Below, piece by piece: positions 42,697-53,860 of a DNA stretch of 54,750 nucleotides. Positions within the stretch are counted from its first letter, which is position 1. Every line of letters starts with the position of its first letter. The position numbers and the translations under genes are program-made. The DNA comes from Actinospica acidithermotolerans (GTDB lineage Bacteria > Actinomycetota > Actinomycetes > Streptomycetales > Catenulisporaceae), in contig NZ_JAGSOH010000039.1 of the NCBI RefSeq assembly GCF_018139625.1, forward strand, positions 1-54,750, in the 5' to 3' direction. The notes beneath the pieces are model-generated. The model had not been told where the DNA came from and did not search any database. It saw nothing but the letters and a program-made list of their open reading frames with translations.

Positions 42697-42730
42697 CCGA
42701 CCCGGGCCTCCTGCCGGCGAGCCCCGCGTC

Positions 42731-42898
42731 CTAGGGCGTGTTTTGAAACTAGCGTCGGATCAGGCCGCGGCGTCTGACGCGTGCGCTCGCAAGGCGCCGG
42801 GTCGTCCGCATACTGGGCGTACGTGGGCGATCCGGCAACGCGGCGAGCGTGCGTGGCAGGCGTCGCGGACCCGGCGATAGTTTCAAAACACGCACTAG
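42731..42898. mobile_element. MITE-like foldback element, copy 2 (160 bp + CTAG flanks)
   Basis: The core 42735-42894 is 160 bp. It begins GGCGTGTTTTGAAACTA and ends with the inverse of TGCGTGTTTTGAAACTA. CTAG lies on both sides (42731-42734 and 42895-42898). Compared with copy 1, three of 160 positions differ. The right CTAG supplies the TAG stop of the minus-strand neighbour. The element fills the gap between two convergent genes and, as a long hairpin, may end transcription from either side. Confidence 0.88.
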
Positions 42899-44100
42899 GA
42901 GCGGACGAACTTCGTCAGCGCGTTCAGCAGCCGCTCGACGTCCTCGGCGTCGTTGTACGGCGCCAGGCCGATGCGCAGGCCGCCGGAGTCGCCGAGCCCG
43001 AGATGACGCGAGGTCTCGATCGCGTAGAACGACCCTGACGGCGCGTGCACCTTGCTCTCCGCCAGGTACCGGTACGCATCGACCGTGCTGCGCCCGGAGA
43101 TCGTGAGCAGCAGCGTCGGGGTACGGCGCTTCGCGCGCGAATAGACGTGCACGGCGTCGAGTTCCGCCAGGCCATCCTCGATCTGGCCACGCAGGCCGTT
43201 CTCGTGCTCCTCGATGGCGGCGTACGTCGACAGGAGCCGCTTCCTGCGCGATCCGGCGCTCGCCGGGCTCATCTCGGCGAGGAAGTCGACGGCCGCGCGC
43301 GCACCCGCGAGCAGTTCATAGGGCAGTGTGCCGAACTCGAACCGCTCGGGGACGGCGTTCGTCGAGGGCAGCAGCTTGTCCGGCCACACGGATTCGAGCA
43401 GCTGGGGCGCCGCGGCGAGCACGCCCACGTGCGGGCCGAGGAACTTGTACGACGAGCACACGTAGAAGTCCGCGCCGATCGCGGCGAGATCGACCATCGC
43501 GTGCGCGCTGTGGTGCACGCCGTCCACGTAGAGCAGCGCGCCCGCCTGGTGGACCAGTTCCGCGATCGGGGCGAGGTCCGGCTGCGTGCCGATCAGGTTC
43601 GACGCCGCGGTGATCGCGACCAGCCGCGTACGCTCCGACAGCGCCGCGTGCACGTCATCCGCCGTCAGCTCGCCGGTCTCGGGGTCGAAATCCACCCAGC
43701 GCACGACCGCGCCCACGCCTTCGGCCGCCTGAATCCACGGACGGACGTTCGCATCATGGTCCAGACGGGTGACGACCACCTCGTCGCCGGGCGTCCACGT
43801 CTTCGCGAGCGCGCGCGAGAAGTCGTACGTGAGCTGCGTGGCGCTGCGGCCGAAGACGATCCCGGCCGGATCGGTGCCGAGCAGGTCGGCCAGCGCGCGA
43901 CGGCTCTCCCCGACGATCGCGTTCGCGTTGCGCTCGCCCGGCGTGCCGTCGCCGCGGTTGGACAGCGGGCTCGCGAGCGCGTTCGCGATGGAGTTGATCA
44001 CCGGGAACGGCGTCTGCGTGCCGCCCGGCCCGTCGAAGTGCGCGACCCCCGAGGCCAGCGCGGGGAATTCGGCACGAAGGACGGCCACGTCGTAGGTCAT
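42895..44100 (-). CDS. Cysteine-desulfurase-like PLP enzyme (aminotransferase class V)
   Basis: The protein is 401 aa. PLP features include FGRSATQLTYDFSRAL, the Asp193/His196 pair in YVDGVHHSAH, and the Schiff-base Lys219 in SSYKFLGPHVG. It resembles the 'cysteine desulfurase family protein' subgroup with substrate unknown, not the SufS/IscS house enzymes (no suf or isc partners nearby). Its TAG stop is part of the right CTAG of MITE copy 2, so the end of the gene is directly at the insertion point. Confidence 0.85.
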   Translation of the reverse strand: MTYDVAVLRAEFPALASGVAHFDGPGGTQTPFPVINSIANALASPLSNRGDGTPGERNANAIVGESRRALADLLGTDPAGIVFGRSATQLTYDFSRALAKTWTPGDEVVVTRLDHDANVRPWIQAAEGVGAVVRWVDFDPETGELTADDVHAALSERTRLVAITAASNLIGTQPDLAPIAELVHQAGALLYVDGVHHSAHAMVDLAAIGADFYVCSSYKFLGPHVGVLAAAPQLLESVWPDKLLPSTNAVPERFEFGTLPYELLAGARAAVDFLAEMSPASAGSRRKRLLSTYAAIEEHENGLRGQIEDGLAELDAVHVYSRAKRRTPTLLLTISGRSTVDAYRYLAESKVHAPSGSFYAIETSRHLGLGDSGGLRIGLAPYNDAEDVERLLNALTKFVRS

Positions 44101-44407
44101 GCGGGGGTACTACCCCCATCGTCGATCAGCGGAACGGGAGAGTGCTCGCCAGAACCACGCTCACCACAGTTCCGCCGACCAGAGTTCCGCCGTTGATGCT
44201 CAGCAGCGCGTTGCGCCGCTCCAGGTGCAGCGCGCGACGTCGGTTCAGAAGATCAAGTCCGAATATTGGGTTGCCGCGGCGGCGCCGTCCGCAGCACGAT
44301 CGGCGCATGACCACGCATGCCGCCTTCCTGCCGTCGGACGCCGCCGCTCGCCTCGAGCGTGTCCGCCAGCAGCCGAGCCGACCGGGGAGTCCGAGCCTGC
44401 CGCGCAC
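44101..44407. other. 307-bp spacer with only doubtful short frames
   Basis: Between the PLP enzyme and the LysE gene I see no convincing gene. A minus-strand frame ending at 44126 finishes with a hydrophobic stretch (INGGTLVGGTVVSVVLASTLPFR) that could be one membrane helix. It has no start with a Shine-Dalgarno, and its upstream part is Arg-rich. A plus-strand short frame at 44307-44411 is listed separately. Confidence 0.4.
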
Positions 44408-44411
44408 ATGA
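44307..44411 (+). CDS. Possible 34-aa leader peptide coupled to the LysE gene
   Basis: ATG 44307 opens 34 codons (MTTHAAFLPSDAAARLERVR at the start). Its TGA (44409-44411) overlaps the ATG of the LysE gene in an ATGA arrangement. A coupled leader is conceivable. It has no Shine-Dalgarno and no family resemblance, so chance is equally likely. Confidence 0.22.
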   Translation: MTTHAAFLPSDAAARLERVRQQPSRPGSPSLPRT

Positions 44412-45067
44412 CGCCCGCGCTCCTCGCGGGGCTGCTCGCCGGGTACGGCATCGCCATTCCGGTCGGCGCGATCGGGACGTACCTGGTGGCCCTCACCGCG
44501 CGGACCTCGCTGCGCATCGGCGCGTGCGCCGCTCTCGGCGTGGCGACGGCCGACGGCGTCTACGCCCTGATCGCGCAGATCGGCGGATCCGCCCTCGCGC
44601 GCACCCTGGCGCCGGTGGTCGGCCCGCTGCGCTGGATCTCGGCCGCGGTGGTGGCGGCGCTCGCCGTGCGCATCGCCGTTTCAGCCTTCGCACAACGCAA
44701 GCGGTCCTCGACCGCCGCGGATGGGAACCCGGATGGGATTCTCGATGAGGGCACGAACGTAAAAACCCCGTACAGTCCGGTGCGCGCGTACCTCGGCCTG
44801 TGGGCCGTCACGATGATGAACCCGCTCACCCTGATCTACTTCGCGGCGCTCGTGCTCGGTATGCAGGGCAGGTCGGCTCCGGACCGTCTCGACCAGGCCG
44901 TTTTCGTGCTCGCCGCGTTCCTGGCCTCGGCGAGCTGGCAACTCCTGCTGGCCCTCGGCGGCGCCCTGCTCGGCCGCCTGCTGACCGGCGAGCGCGGCCG
45001 TTTCGCCACCGGGCTCGGTTCGAGCGCCGTGATCGCGTTTCTGGCCGTGCGGCTGCTGATTACGTAA
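44408..45067 (+). CDS. LysE-family amino-acid exporter
   Basis: This 219-aa membrane protein has about six helices. The LysE/RhtB start is LLAGYGIAIPVGAIGTYLVALTART, with the conserved G..IP.GP-like turn (here GIAIPVGAIG). A charged central loop (~100-120) is followed by NPLTLIYFAALV, the second conserved Asn-Pro motif. It exports an amino acid or related solute. ATG 44408 is supported by the family N-terminus. No LysG-type regulator is adjacent. Confidence 0.85.
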   Translation: MTPALLAGLLAGYGIAIPVGAIGTYLVALTARTSLRIGACAALGVATADGVYALIAQIGGSALARTLAPVVGPLRWISAAVVAALAVRIAVSAFAQRKRSSTAADGNPDGILDEGTNVKTPYSPVRAYLGLWAVTMMNPLTLIYFAALVLGMQGRSAPDRLDQAVFVLAAFLASASWQLLLALGGALLGRLLTGERGRFATGLGSSAVIAFLAVRLLIT

Positions 45068-45080
45068 ACCTCCGCGAGCC

Positions 45081-45109
45081 TTGACGGGGCGCGGGCGGAA
45101 ACGCATACT
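45081..45109 (+). promoter_or_regulatory. Candidate promoter of the GH16 gene
   Basis: TTGACG (45081-45086) and CATACT (45104-45109) are separated by 17 bp. The expected start is near 45116, just before the palindrome at 45123-45142. This is a good sigma-70-type match for this genome. Confidence 0.65.
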
Positions 45110-45122
45110 CCTGCGATAAGGC

Positions 45123-45142
45123 CTCCGTAAACGTTTACGGAG
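45123..45142. promoter_or_regulatory. LacI-type operator CTCCGTAAACGTTTACGGAG upstream of the GH16 gene
   Basis: This perfect 20-bp palindrome has the core GTAAACGTTTAC, the classic LacI/GalR-family operator centre. It sits immediately downstream of the predicted transcription start, the ideal place for repression by a sugar-responsive LacI-family protein. The repressor gene is not in the window. The GH16 gene follows in 88 bp. Confidence 0.85.
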
Positions 45143-45230
45143 AGCACGACCAGCGAGGTCGCGCGAGGATGCGCCGCACCGCACGCGGCCTCGCGCGCTC
45201 GCTCCGCCCACCCCGGAGGAGAGCCTTCGC

Positions 45231-46775
45231 ATGCCCTCGAAACCCTCACTCGCCACCCCGCCCCCGCCCGGCCGACGCGCCGTCAGCCGGGCCAGGCGCC
45301 GCGCCGTCATCGCCGTCATATCCGCCCTCGCCCCGGTCGCCGCACTGCTGACCGTGGTGAGCCTGCCCACCTCCGCCATGGCGACGACCGTGCCCTCGGC
45401 GCCGTCCGGCTACTCGACCGTGTACAGCGACAGCTTCAACGGAACGAGCGGCTCCGGCGTCGACTCGAGCTGGACCTATGACACGGGGACGGCCTACTCC
45501 GGTACCGGCTGCACCGCGAACTACGGCACCAGCGAAGTCGAGACCGACACGAGCTCGACGGCCAACGTGTCCGAGGACGGCTCCGGCCACCTCAACATCA
45601 CCGCCGTGAAGTCCGGCAGCGGCTCGTGGACCTCGGGCCGGATCGAGACCACGGCCGACAACTACGAGGCCCCGGCCGGCGGCGAGATGGAGGTCACCGC
45701 CTCGATCAAGCAGCCGAACCCGAGCTCCGGCGTCGGCTACTGGCCGGCCTTCTGGATGCTCGGCGCGGGCTTCCGCTCCTCCGGCGCCGGAACCTCGGGC
45801 ACCATGGACTGCTCGAACTGGCCGTACACCGGCGAGATCGACATCATGGAGGACGTCAACGCCCTGAGCGAGGTCGCGGGCACCCTGCACTGCGGCGTCG
45901 ACCCCGGCGGCCCATGCAACGAGACCACCGGCCTGGGCAGCGGCCTGGTGTCCTGCTCCGGCTGCCAGACCGGCTACAACACGTACTCGGTGATCGTGAA
46001 CCGGACCGACACCAGCAACGAGTCGATCACCTGGTACCTCAACGGCACCGCCTACAAGACGGTGACCGAGTCCCAGGTCGGGACCGCCGACTGGCAGGCA
46101 GCCGTCGACCACGGCTTCTTCATCATCCTGGACAACGCGATGGGCGGCGCCTTCCCCAACGCCGTGTGCGGCTGCACCTCGCCGTCCAGCAGCACCGCCT
46201 CCGGCGCGTCCATGAGCGTGGGCTACGTCGCGGTCTACGAGAAGTCCGGCTCCACCTCGACGGCCACCGCCTCGGCCTCCGCGAGCGCGTCGGCGACGGC
46301 GACCTCGACGGGCACGTCGACGGGCACCGCCTCGTGCCAGACCACCGCGACCTCCGACATCTCAGCCGACTGCTACGGCGCGTCCAACGGCACCATCACC
46401 GTGTCGAGCACCGGCGACACCGATCCCTCCGGAGTCGACTCCAACCAGGTCGCGCAGCTGTCCAACGGCGATTACCTGGAATACGAGAACGTCAGCTTCG
46501 GATCGACGGGATCCACCCAGTTCGACGCGCGAGTGGCGTCCGGAGCGGCGAGCGGGGTGAGCGGCGAGGTCGACGTGATCCTCGACAGCCCCTCGAACTC
46601 GCCGGTGGCCACCTTCGACGTCGCCAACACCGGAGGCTGGTCGACCTGGGAGACGATCCCGGCGAACATGTCCTCGGTCACCGGGACGCACAACGTGTAC
46701 CTCAAGTTCGTCTCGGCCGCCTCCGGCAGCCCGGCGTTCGTGAGCCTGCACTACTTCGACTTCCCGACCAGCTGA
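45231..46775 (+). CDS. Secreted GH16 beta-glucanase with C-terminal carbohydrate-binding module
   Basis: The protein is 514 aa. A long basic N-terminus and signal helix (~22-45) lead to cleavage near SAMA-TT. The GH16 domain (~60-335) carries the catalytic motif GEIDIMED (nucleophile and acid/base Glu). A Ser/Thr/Ala linker (~345-370) leads to a CBM6-like domain (~375-514; QLSNGDYLEYENV, then GGWSTWETI and NVYLKFVSA). Likely a laminarinase or other endo-beta-1,3-glucanase; the substrate is inferred. ATG 45231 follows GGAGGAGA. Regulation is probably by a LacI-family repressor (palindrome upstream). Confidence 0.9.
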   Translation: MPSKPSLATPPPPGRRAVSRARRRAVIAVISALAPVAALLTVVSLPTSAMATTVPSAPSGYSTVYSDSFNGTSGSGVDSSWTYDTGTAYSGTGCTANYGTSEVETDTSSTANVSEDGSGHLNITAVKSGSGSWTSGRIETTADNYEAPAGGEMEVTASIKQPNPSSGVGYWPAFWMLGAGFRSSGAGTSGTMDCSNWPYTGEIDIMEDVNALSEVAGTLHCGVDPGGPCNETTGLGSGLVSCSGCQTGYNTYSVIVNRTDTSNESITWYLNGTAYKTVTESQVGTADWQAAVDHGFFIILDNAMGGAFPNAVCGCTSPSSSTASGASMSVGYVAVYEKSGSTSTATASASASASATATSTGTSTGTASCQTTATSDISADCYGASNGTITVSSTGDTDPSGVDSNQVAQLSNGDYLEYENVSFGSTGSTQFDARVASGAASGVSGEVDVILDSPSNSPVATFDVANTGGWSTWETIPANMSSVTGTHNVYLKFVSAASGSPAFVSLHYFDFPTS

Positions 46776-46796
46776 CATACCGTCTAGTGGAGCGAC

Positions 46797-46838
46797 GGTC
46801 GCGCCCCTCTCCGCCCCGCCGCGGACCGGGGCGCGACC
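46797..46838 (+). terminator. Terminator hairpin after the GH16 gene
   Basis: A perfect 11-bp stem, GGTCGCGCCCC (46797-46807) with its complement (46828-46838), encloses a 20-nt loop that may itself pair. It begins 22 bp after the stop and separates GH16 from treY. Confidence 0.7.
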
Positions 46839-46900
46839 ATGCCGCGGCGGTTCGCGGAGTGTTTCGGCGTGCAGGGCGGCCCAGCCCGGGTAAAGGTGGG

Positions 46901-49449
<2,549 letters not shown>

Positions 49450-49453
<4 letters not shown>

Positions 49454-51192
49454 CCGTGATCGAGGTCTGGGCTCCGAACGCGAAGCGGGTCGAACTCGAC
49501 ACCGGCGACGCCCTCGTCCCCCTGCACCCCACCGGCCGCTCCGGCTGGCACGCCGCGCAGATCCCGGCCGGAACGCGCTCGTACGCCTTCCGCCTGGACG
49601 GCGGCCCCCCGCGCCCGGACCCGCGCTCCCGCCGCCAGCCCGACGGCGTCCACGCCCCGAGCGCGCTCGACGACCCGGCGGCCTTCGCCTGGACCGACTC
49701 CGGCTGGCACGGACGGCCGTTGCCTGGAGCCGTTATCTACGAACTCCACATCGGCACGTTCACCGCCGAGGGAACCTTCGACGCGGCCGTCGAGCGGCTC
49801 GACCACCTGGTCGCGCTCGGCGTCGACTTCGTCGAGGTCATGCCGGTCGCGGCCTTCAACGGCGAGCGGGGCTGGGGCTACGACGGCGTGGCGCTGTGGG
49901 CCGTGCACGAGCCGTACGGCGGCCCGGAGGGGCTGCGCCGCTTCGTCGACGCCTGCCACGCCCGAGGCCTTGGCGTGCTTCTCGACGTCGTCTACAACCA
50001 TCTCGGCCCGAGTGGAAACTACCTCGCCGAATTCGGCCCGTACTTCACCGACGCCCACCGGACGCCGTGGGGCTCGGCGGTGAACCTCGACGGCGCCGGC
50101 TCCGACGAGGTCCGCGCGTTCATCATCGACAACGCCTTGTTCTGGCTGCGCGAGAACCATCTCGACGGCCTGCGCCTCGACGCCGTCCACGCCCTCGCCG
50201 ACAACCGCGCCCTGCACGTGCTCGAAGAGCTCTCGGCCGCGGTCGACTCGCTCGCCGCGAGCACCGGCCGCCAACTCCACCTCATCGCCGAGACCGACCG
50301 CAACGACGCCCGCACCGTCACCCCGCGAGCCGCCGGCGGCCTCGGCGTCCACGCCCAGTGGAGCGACGACTTCCACCACGCGCTGCACAGCGCGCTGACC
50401 GGGGAGCGCCAGGGCTACTACGTCGACTTCGGCGGGCTGGACGCCCTCGCCAAAACCCTGACGTCAGCCTTCTTCCACGACGGCACCTACTCGACGTTCC
50501 GGGGCCGGCACCACGGCCGCCCGGTCGACACCGGCCAGCTCGACGCCAGCCGCTTCGTCGTCTCCCTGCAGAACCACGACCAGGTCGGCAACCGCGCCCA
50601 GGGCGACCGCATCGGCGCGTCCCTCTCCGCGGGCCTGCGCAAGGTCGGCGCCGCGCTGCTGCTCACGTCGCCGTTCACCCCCCAGCTCTTCATGGGCGAG
50701 GAATGGAACGCCGGCACCCCGTGGCAGTACTTCACCTCCCACCCCGAACCCGAGCTCGCCGACGCCGTCCGCAAGGGCCGCCGCGCCGAGTTCGCCGCCT
50801 ACGGCTGGCCGCCCGACCAGGTCCCCGACCCGCAGGACCCCGGGACCTTCGCCCACAGCACCCTCGACTGGACCGAGCCCGGCCGCGAGCCGCACGCCGG
50901 CCTGCTCGCCTGGTACCGCGCCCTGATCGCGCTGCGCAGAGCCGAACCCGACCTCACCGCACCCGGCTTCGCCACCGTCTCCGTGCACGTCGACGACCTC
51001 GCCCGCTGGATCCTCGTGCGCCGGGGAGCACTGCACGTGGCCGCCAACCTCGCGCCCGAGCCCCGTGAGGTCCCCGTCCCCGCGCCCTTCACCGTCGGCG
51101 AGATCCTGCTCGCCTCCGATCCCGGCGCCCGAGTCCACGGCCGGGGCACCAGCCTGACCCTCCCGGCCGAGTCCGCCGCCGTACTCCGCTAG
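49450..51192 (+). CDS. treZ: Malto-oligosyltrehalose trehalohydrolase TreZ
   Basis: The protein is 580 aa. A short N-terminal beta domain (VWAPNAKRVEL) precedes the GH13 barrel. Its nucleophile is Asp244 in GLRLDAVHAL, general acid Glu281 in IAETDRND, and the stabilising Asp377 in QNHDQVGNRAQGDR. It releases trehalose from maltooligosyl-trehalose made by TreY. ATGA coupling to treY. The usual third gene, treX (debranching), is not next to them in this window. Confidence 0.95.
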
Positions 51193-51237
51193 GCCGACGG
51201 GCGCATACAAGGGCTGACTCGGTCCAGGGTGCGAACG

Positions 51238-51735
51238 TCAGTCGCCCGGCGCCAGTCCGGTCGCGCCGTCGAGCTGCTCGCGCAGGATGTCGGCATGGCC
51301 GGCGTGCCGGTTGGTCTCGTTGAGGATGTGGACCATGACGTTGAAGAGCTTCACGTCCGGCTGAGGCCACCACGGGACGTGGCCCGGAGCGTCGATGGGC
51401 AGCTCATCGATCCTCGCGTCGCAGAACTCCCATACGCGGTGGTGAAAGGCGAGGATGTCCTCGCGTGACTCGTGCTCGGCGGCCTCGTGCTCGCCGTGCC
51501 ACGCGGCCTCGTCGTCCCAGCGCGGGACATCGGGGAACGGCCGGCCGAAGACCTCGCCGAAGTAGCGGGCGGCCGAGTACGACAGGTGCTTGACCAGGCC
51601 GAGCAGATTGTTTCCCGAGCCGGTCAGCGGCGTGCGGAGGTCCTCGTCGGAGAGGCCGTCGAGCTTCCAGAGCATGACCCCGCGAATCCAGCGCAGCTCC
51701 TCGTGCAGGTACTCTTTCGCGAATTCATCGATCAC
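51238..51735 (-). CDS. DinB/DUF664-family protein
   Basis: The protein is about 165 aa from GTG 51735 (CAGGG upstream). It is a four-helix DinB-like fold of the DUF664 type: EELRWIRGVMLWKLDGLSDEDLR, LLGLVKHLSYSAARYFG with a candidate metal-binding His, and ILNETNRHAGHADILREQ with two more His. Related proteins are mycothiol- or bacillithiol-dependent transferases and metal-dependent hydrolases. The activity here is unknown. Confidence 0.8.
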   Translation of the reverse strand: MIDEFAKEYLHEELRWIRGVMLWKLDGLSDEDLRTPLTGSGNNLLGLVKHLSYSAARYFGEVFGRPFPDVPRWDDEAAWHGEHEAAEHESREDILAFHHRVWEFCDARIDELPIDAPGHVPWWPQPDVKLFNVMVHILNETNRHAGHADILREQLDGATGLAPGD

Positions 51736-51808
51736 GAGCCCCAACCCTGCCAGTGCGCCTCGCTCTATGCCGCGTGATCCGCTCGGCGCGTCACACTAGA
51801 ATCGCCGG

Positions 51809-52765
51809 ATGAAGCTGCGCTGCGCCGTACTCGACGACTTCCAGGACGTCGCCACCACCGCCGCCGACTGGAGCCCGGTGCTGGACCACGTCGAGGTCAC
51901 CGGCTTCACCAGGCACTTCGCCGACGAGGATGAGCTCGTGGCGGCCGTCTCCGGCTTCGACGTCATCATCACGCTCCGCGAGCGGGTGTCCTTCCCCGCC
52001 TCGCTGATCGCGCGCCTGCCGCGGCTGAGGCTGCTGATCGCCTCCGGGATGCGCAACTCAGTGATCGACTACGCGGCGGCCGCTGAGCACGGCGTGACCG
52101 TGTGCGGCACGGAGAGCGCGTCCACGCCGCCGGTAGAGCTCACCTGGGCGCTGCTGCTCGGCCTGGCCCGCAACCTGGTCGGCGAGAGCAGCGCGCTGCG
52201 CGCGGGCGGACCGTGGCAGTCCACGGTCGGGGCCGATCTGCACGGCAGCCGCCTCGGGCTGATCGGCCTCGGGAAGATCGGCAGCCGGATCGCCGCCGTC
52301 GGCGCGGCCTTCGGGATGGAGGTGGTGGCCTGGAGCCGGAACCTCACCGACGAGCGCGCCGCAGCCGCGGGCGCCAAGCGGGTCGAGAAGGCGCGACTGC
52401 TGGCCGAGAGCGACTTCGTCTCCGTCCACGTGGTGCTGAACGAGGGAACCAGGGGCCTGATCGGCGCCGCCGAGCTCGCCCTGATGAAGCCGAGCGCCTA
52501 CCTGATCAACACCTCCCGGTCGGCCGTCGTCGACCAGGACGCCCTGCTCGCCGCCCTGCACGACGGCCGGATCGCCGGCGCCGGCATCGACGTCTTCGAC
52601 ACCGAGCCGCTGCCCGCCGACCACCCGATGCGCACGGCCCCCCGCCTGCTGGCCACGCCCCACCTCGGCTACGTGTCGCAGGCTAACTACCGCACCTACT
52701 ACGGCCAGGCCGTCGAGGACATCCAGGCCTACCTGGCGGGCGCGCCGATCCGCCGCCTCGGCTGA
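51809..52765 (+). CDS. D-2-hydroxyacid dehydrogenase
   Basis: The protein is 318 aa. The NAD-binding signature is LGLIGLGKIGSRIAAVGAAFGM. The catalytic Arg is in YLINTSRSAVVDQDALLAAL, a Glu lies in IDVFDTEPLP, and a His is in TPHLGYVS. It belongs to the D-isomer-specific dehydrogenases (glycerate, phosphoglycerate and similar). The substrate is unknown. ATG 51809 is 8 nt after an AGAATCG stretch, so the Shine-Dalgarno is weak. It is convergent with the SDR gene. Confidence 0.88.
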   Translation: MKLRCAVLDDFQDVATTAADWSPVLDHVEVTGFTRHFADEDELVAAVSGFDVIITLRERVSFPASLIARLPRLRLLIASGMRNSVIDYAAAAEHGVTVCGTESASTPPVELTWALLLGLARNLVGESSALRAGGPWQSTVGADLHGSRLGLIGLGKIGSRIAAVGAAFGMEVVAWSRNLTDERAAAAGAKRVEKARLLAESDFVSVHVVLNEGTRGLIGAAELALMKPSAYLINTSRSAVVDQDALLAALHDGRIAGAGIDVFDTEPLPADHPMRTAPRLLATPHLGYVSQANYRTYYGQAVEDIQAYLAGAPIRRLG

Positions 52766-52784
52766 TCCCGCGTCGGCCGAGGCG
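52754..52784. terminator. Short hairpin between the dehydrogenase and the SDR gene
   Basis: CGCCTCGGC (52754-52762) pairs with GCCGAGGCG (52776-52784) and overlaps the dehydrogenase stop. It lies between convergent genes, so it may end both transcripts. The stem is 9 bp with a 13-nt loop. Confidence 0.5.
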
Positions 52785-52787
52785 CCG

Positions 52788-53567
52788 TCAGAAGGTCGTG
52801 GTGAGGCCGCCGTCGACGGCGAGGGTCTGCCCGGTGACGAACGACGCGGCGTCGCTGGCCAGGAAGACGACGGCTCCGGCGATCTCCGCCGGCCGCCCCC
52901 AGCGGCCGAGCGAGGTGCGCTGCCCGAGCCACGCGACCCAGTCCGGGTCCGCGGCGAGGTGCGCGTTGACGGCGGTGGCGAAGGGGCCGGGCGCCACCGC
53001 GTTGACCGTGATCCGGTGCGGTCCCAGGTCCGCCGCCAGGGCCCGGGTCATCCCGTCGACGCCCGCCTTGGCGGTCCCGTAGGCGATGTCGCCGCGCCGC
53101 CCCACCTGGCCGACGACCGAGGACACGTTGACGATCCGGCCCGGCACGCCGCGGTCGACGAGCCGCTGCGCGAAGCGGCGGGCCAGGGCGTACGCCGAGA
53201 CGACGTGCACGCGCAGCATCGACTCGAGCTCGGACGGCCCGAGCTCCGCGGTCCCGCGCCGATCGCGGTTCCCGACGTTGTTGACGAGGATGTCGACCGG
53301 GCCGAGCCGGTCGAACGCCGCGTCGGCCGACGGCTGATCGGTCACGTCGAAGCAGGCCGTCGCCACCGCCAGCCCCTGCGCGCGCAGATCCTCCGCGGCC
53401 GTGTCCAGCGCCGCCTGATCGCGCCCGTTGAGCGTTACCGCGGCCCCGGCCGCGGCCAGCCCGCGCGCCATCTCCAGCCCGAGGCCGCGCACCGACCCGG
53501 TGACCAGCGCCGTGCGCCCGGTCAGGTCGAACGGACTCGGCTGCTTCGCCTCGAACGGTCCCGGCAT
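52788..53567 (-). CDS. Short-chain dehydrogenase/reductase (SDR)
   Basis: The protein is 259 aa. Classical SDR features: cofactor motif TGSVRGLG, NNVG (variant of NNAG), Ser of the catalytic triad in VSSVVGQVG, and YGTAKAG (Tyr-x-x-x-Lys). The ending GQTLAVDGG resembles gluconate/3-oxoacyl reductases. It probably reduces a sugar acid or a keto substrate. ATG 53567 follows GGAGG with 9-nt spacing. The neighbouring 2-hydroxyacid dehydrogenase may share a pathway, which I cannot prove. Confidence 0.88.
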   Translation of the reverse strand: MPGPFEAKQPSPFDLTGRTALVTGSVRGLGLEMARGLAAAGAAVTLNGRDQAALDTAAEDLRAQGLAVATACFDVTDQPSADAAFDRLGPVDILVNNVGNRDRRGTAELGPSELESMLRVHVVSAYALARRFAQRLVDRGVPGRIVNVSSVVGQVGRRGDIAYGTAKAGVDGMTRALAADLGPHRITVNAVAPGPFATAVNAHLAADPDWVAWLGQRTSLGRWGRPAEIAGAVVFLASDAASFVTGQTLAVDGGLTTTF

Positions 53568-53860
53568 CGTCCACCGCCTCCACGGAAACGAGTGTTTCAG
53601 TAGCTTCGAGCGTACGAGAGCCGCGTGTCCCGGAGGTTAAAGACGCCGCAACGAGACGGGCAAGGCGGGCGGGACCGGCACAAGATGGGCGGTGACCTGC
53701 GCTTCGCTGACCGGTGTGGGGTCCCTGGGGACAGTTTTCCCGATCACGGCCGGGCCGTCGTCGGGCGCCGGACCGAAGCGATCCCGGGACGCTGGGCTGA
53801 GACCCCGTCAGCTATCTCTAGCCTTTGACATGCCTGGCCGCGGCGGGCGATACTGGCATC
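53568..53860. other. Upstream region of the imuA'-like gene
   Basis: This 293-bp divergent spacer has no gene that I can support. It holds the candidate promoter of the right-hand gene (listed next) and otherwise no clear repeat. The short plus-strand frame from 53625 to 53828 is Arg-rich and unconvincing. Confidence 0.5.
53825..53854 (+). promoter_or_regulatory. Candidate promoter giving a leaderless transcript for the imuA'-like gene
   Basis: TTGACA (53825-53830) is a perfect -35 box. GATACT (53849-53854) is a fair -10 at 18-bp spacing. Seven bases later, at 53861, lies the GTG that best starts the coding region. So transcription and translation would begin at the same place, a leaderless mRNA, common in actinobacteria. 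Confidence 0.6.

Noticed and set aside
44126-44407. Minus-strand frame with a hydrophobic C-terminus upstream of the LysE gene
   Set aside because: One membrane-like stretch only, Arg-rich remainder, and no start signal. I keep it as a note, not a gene.
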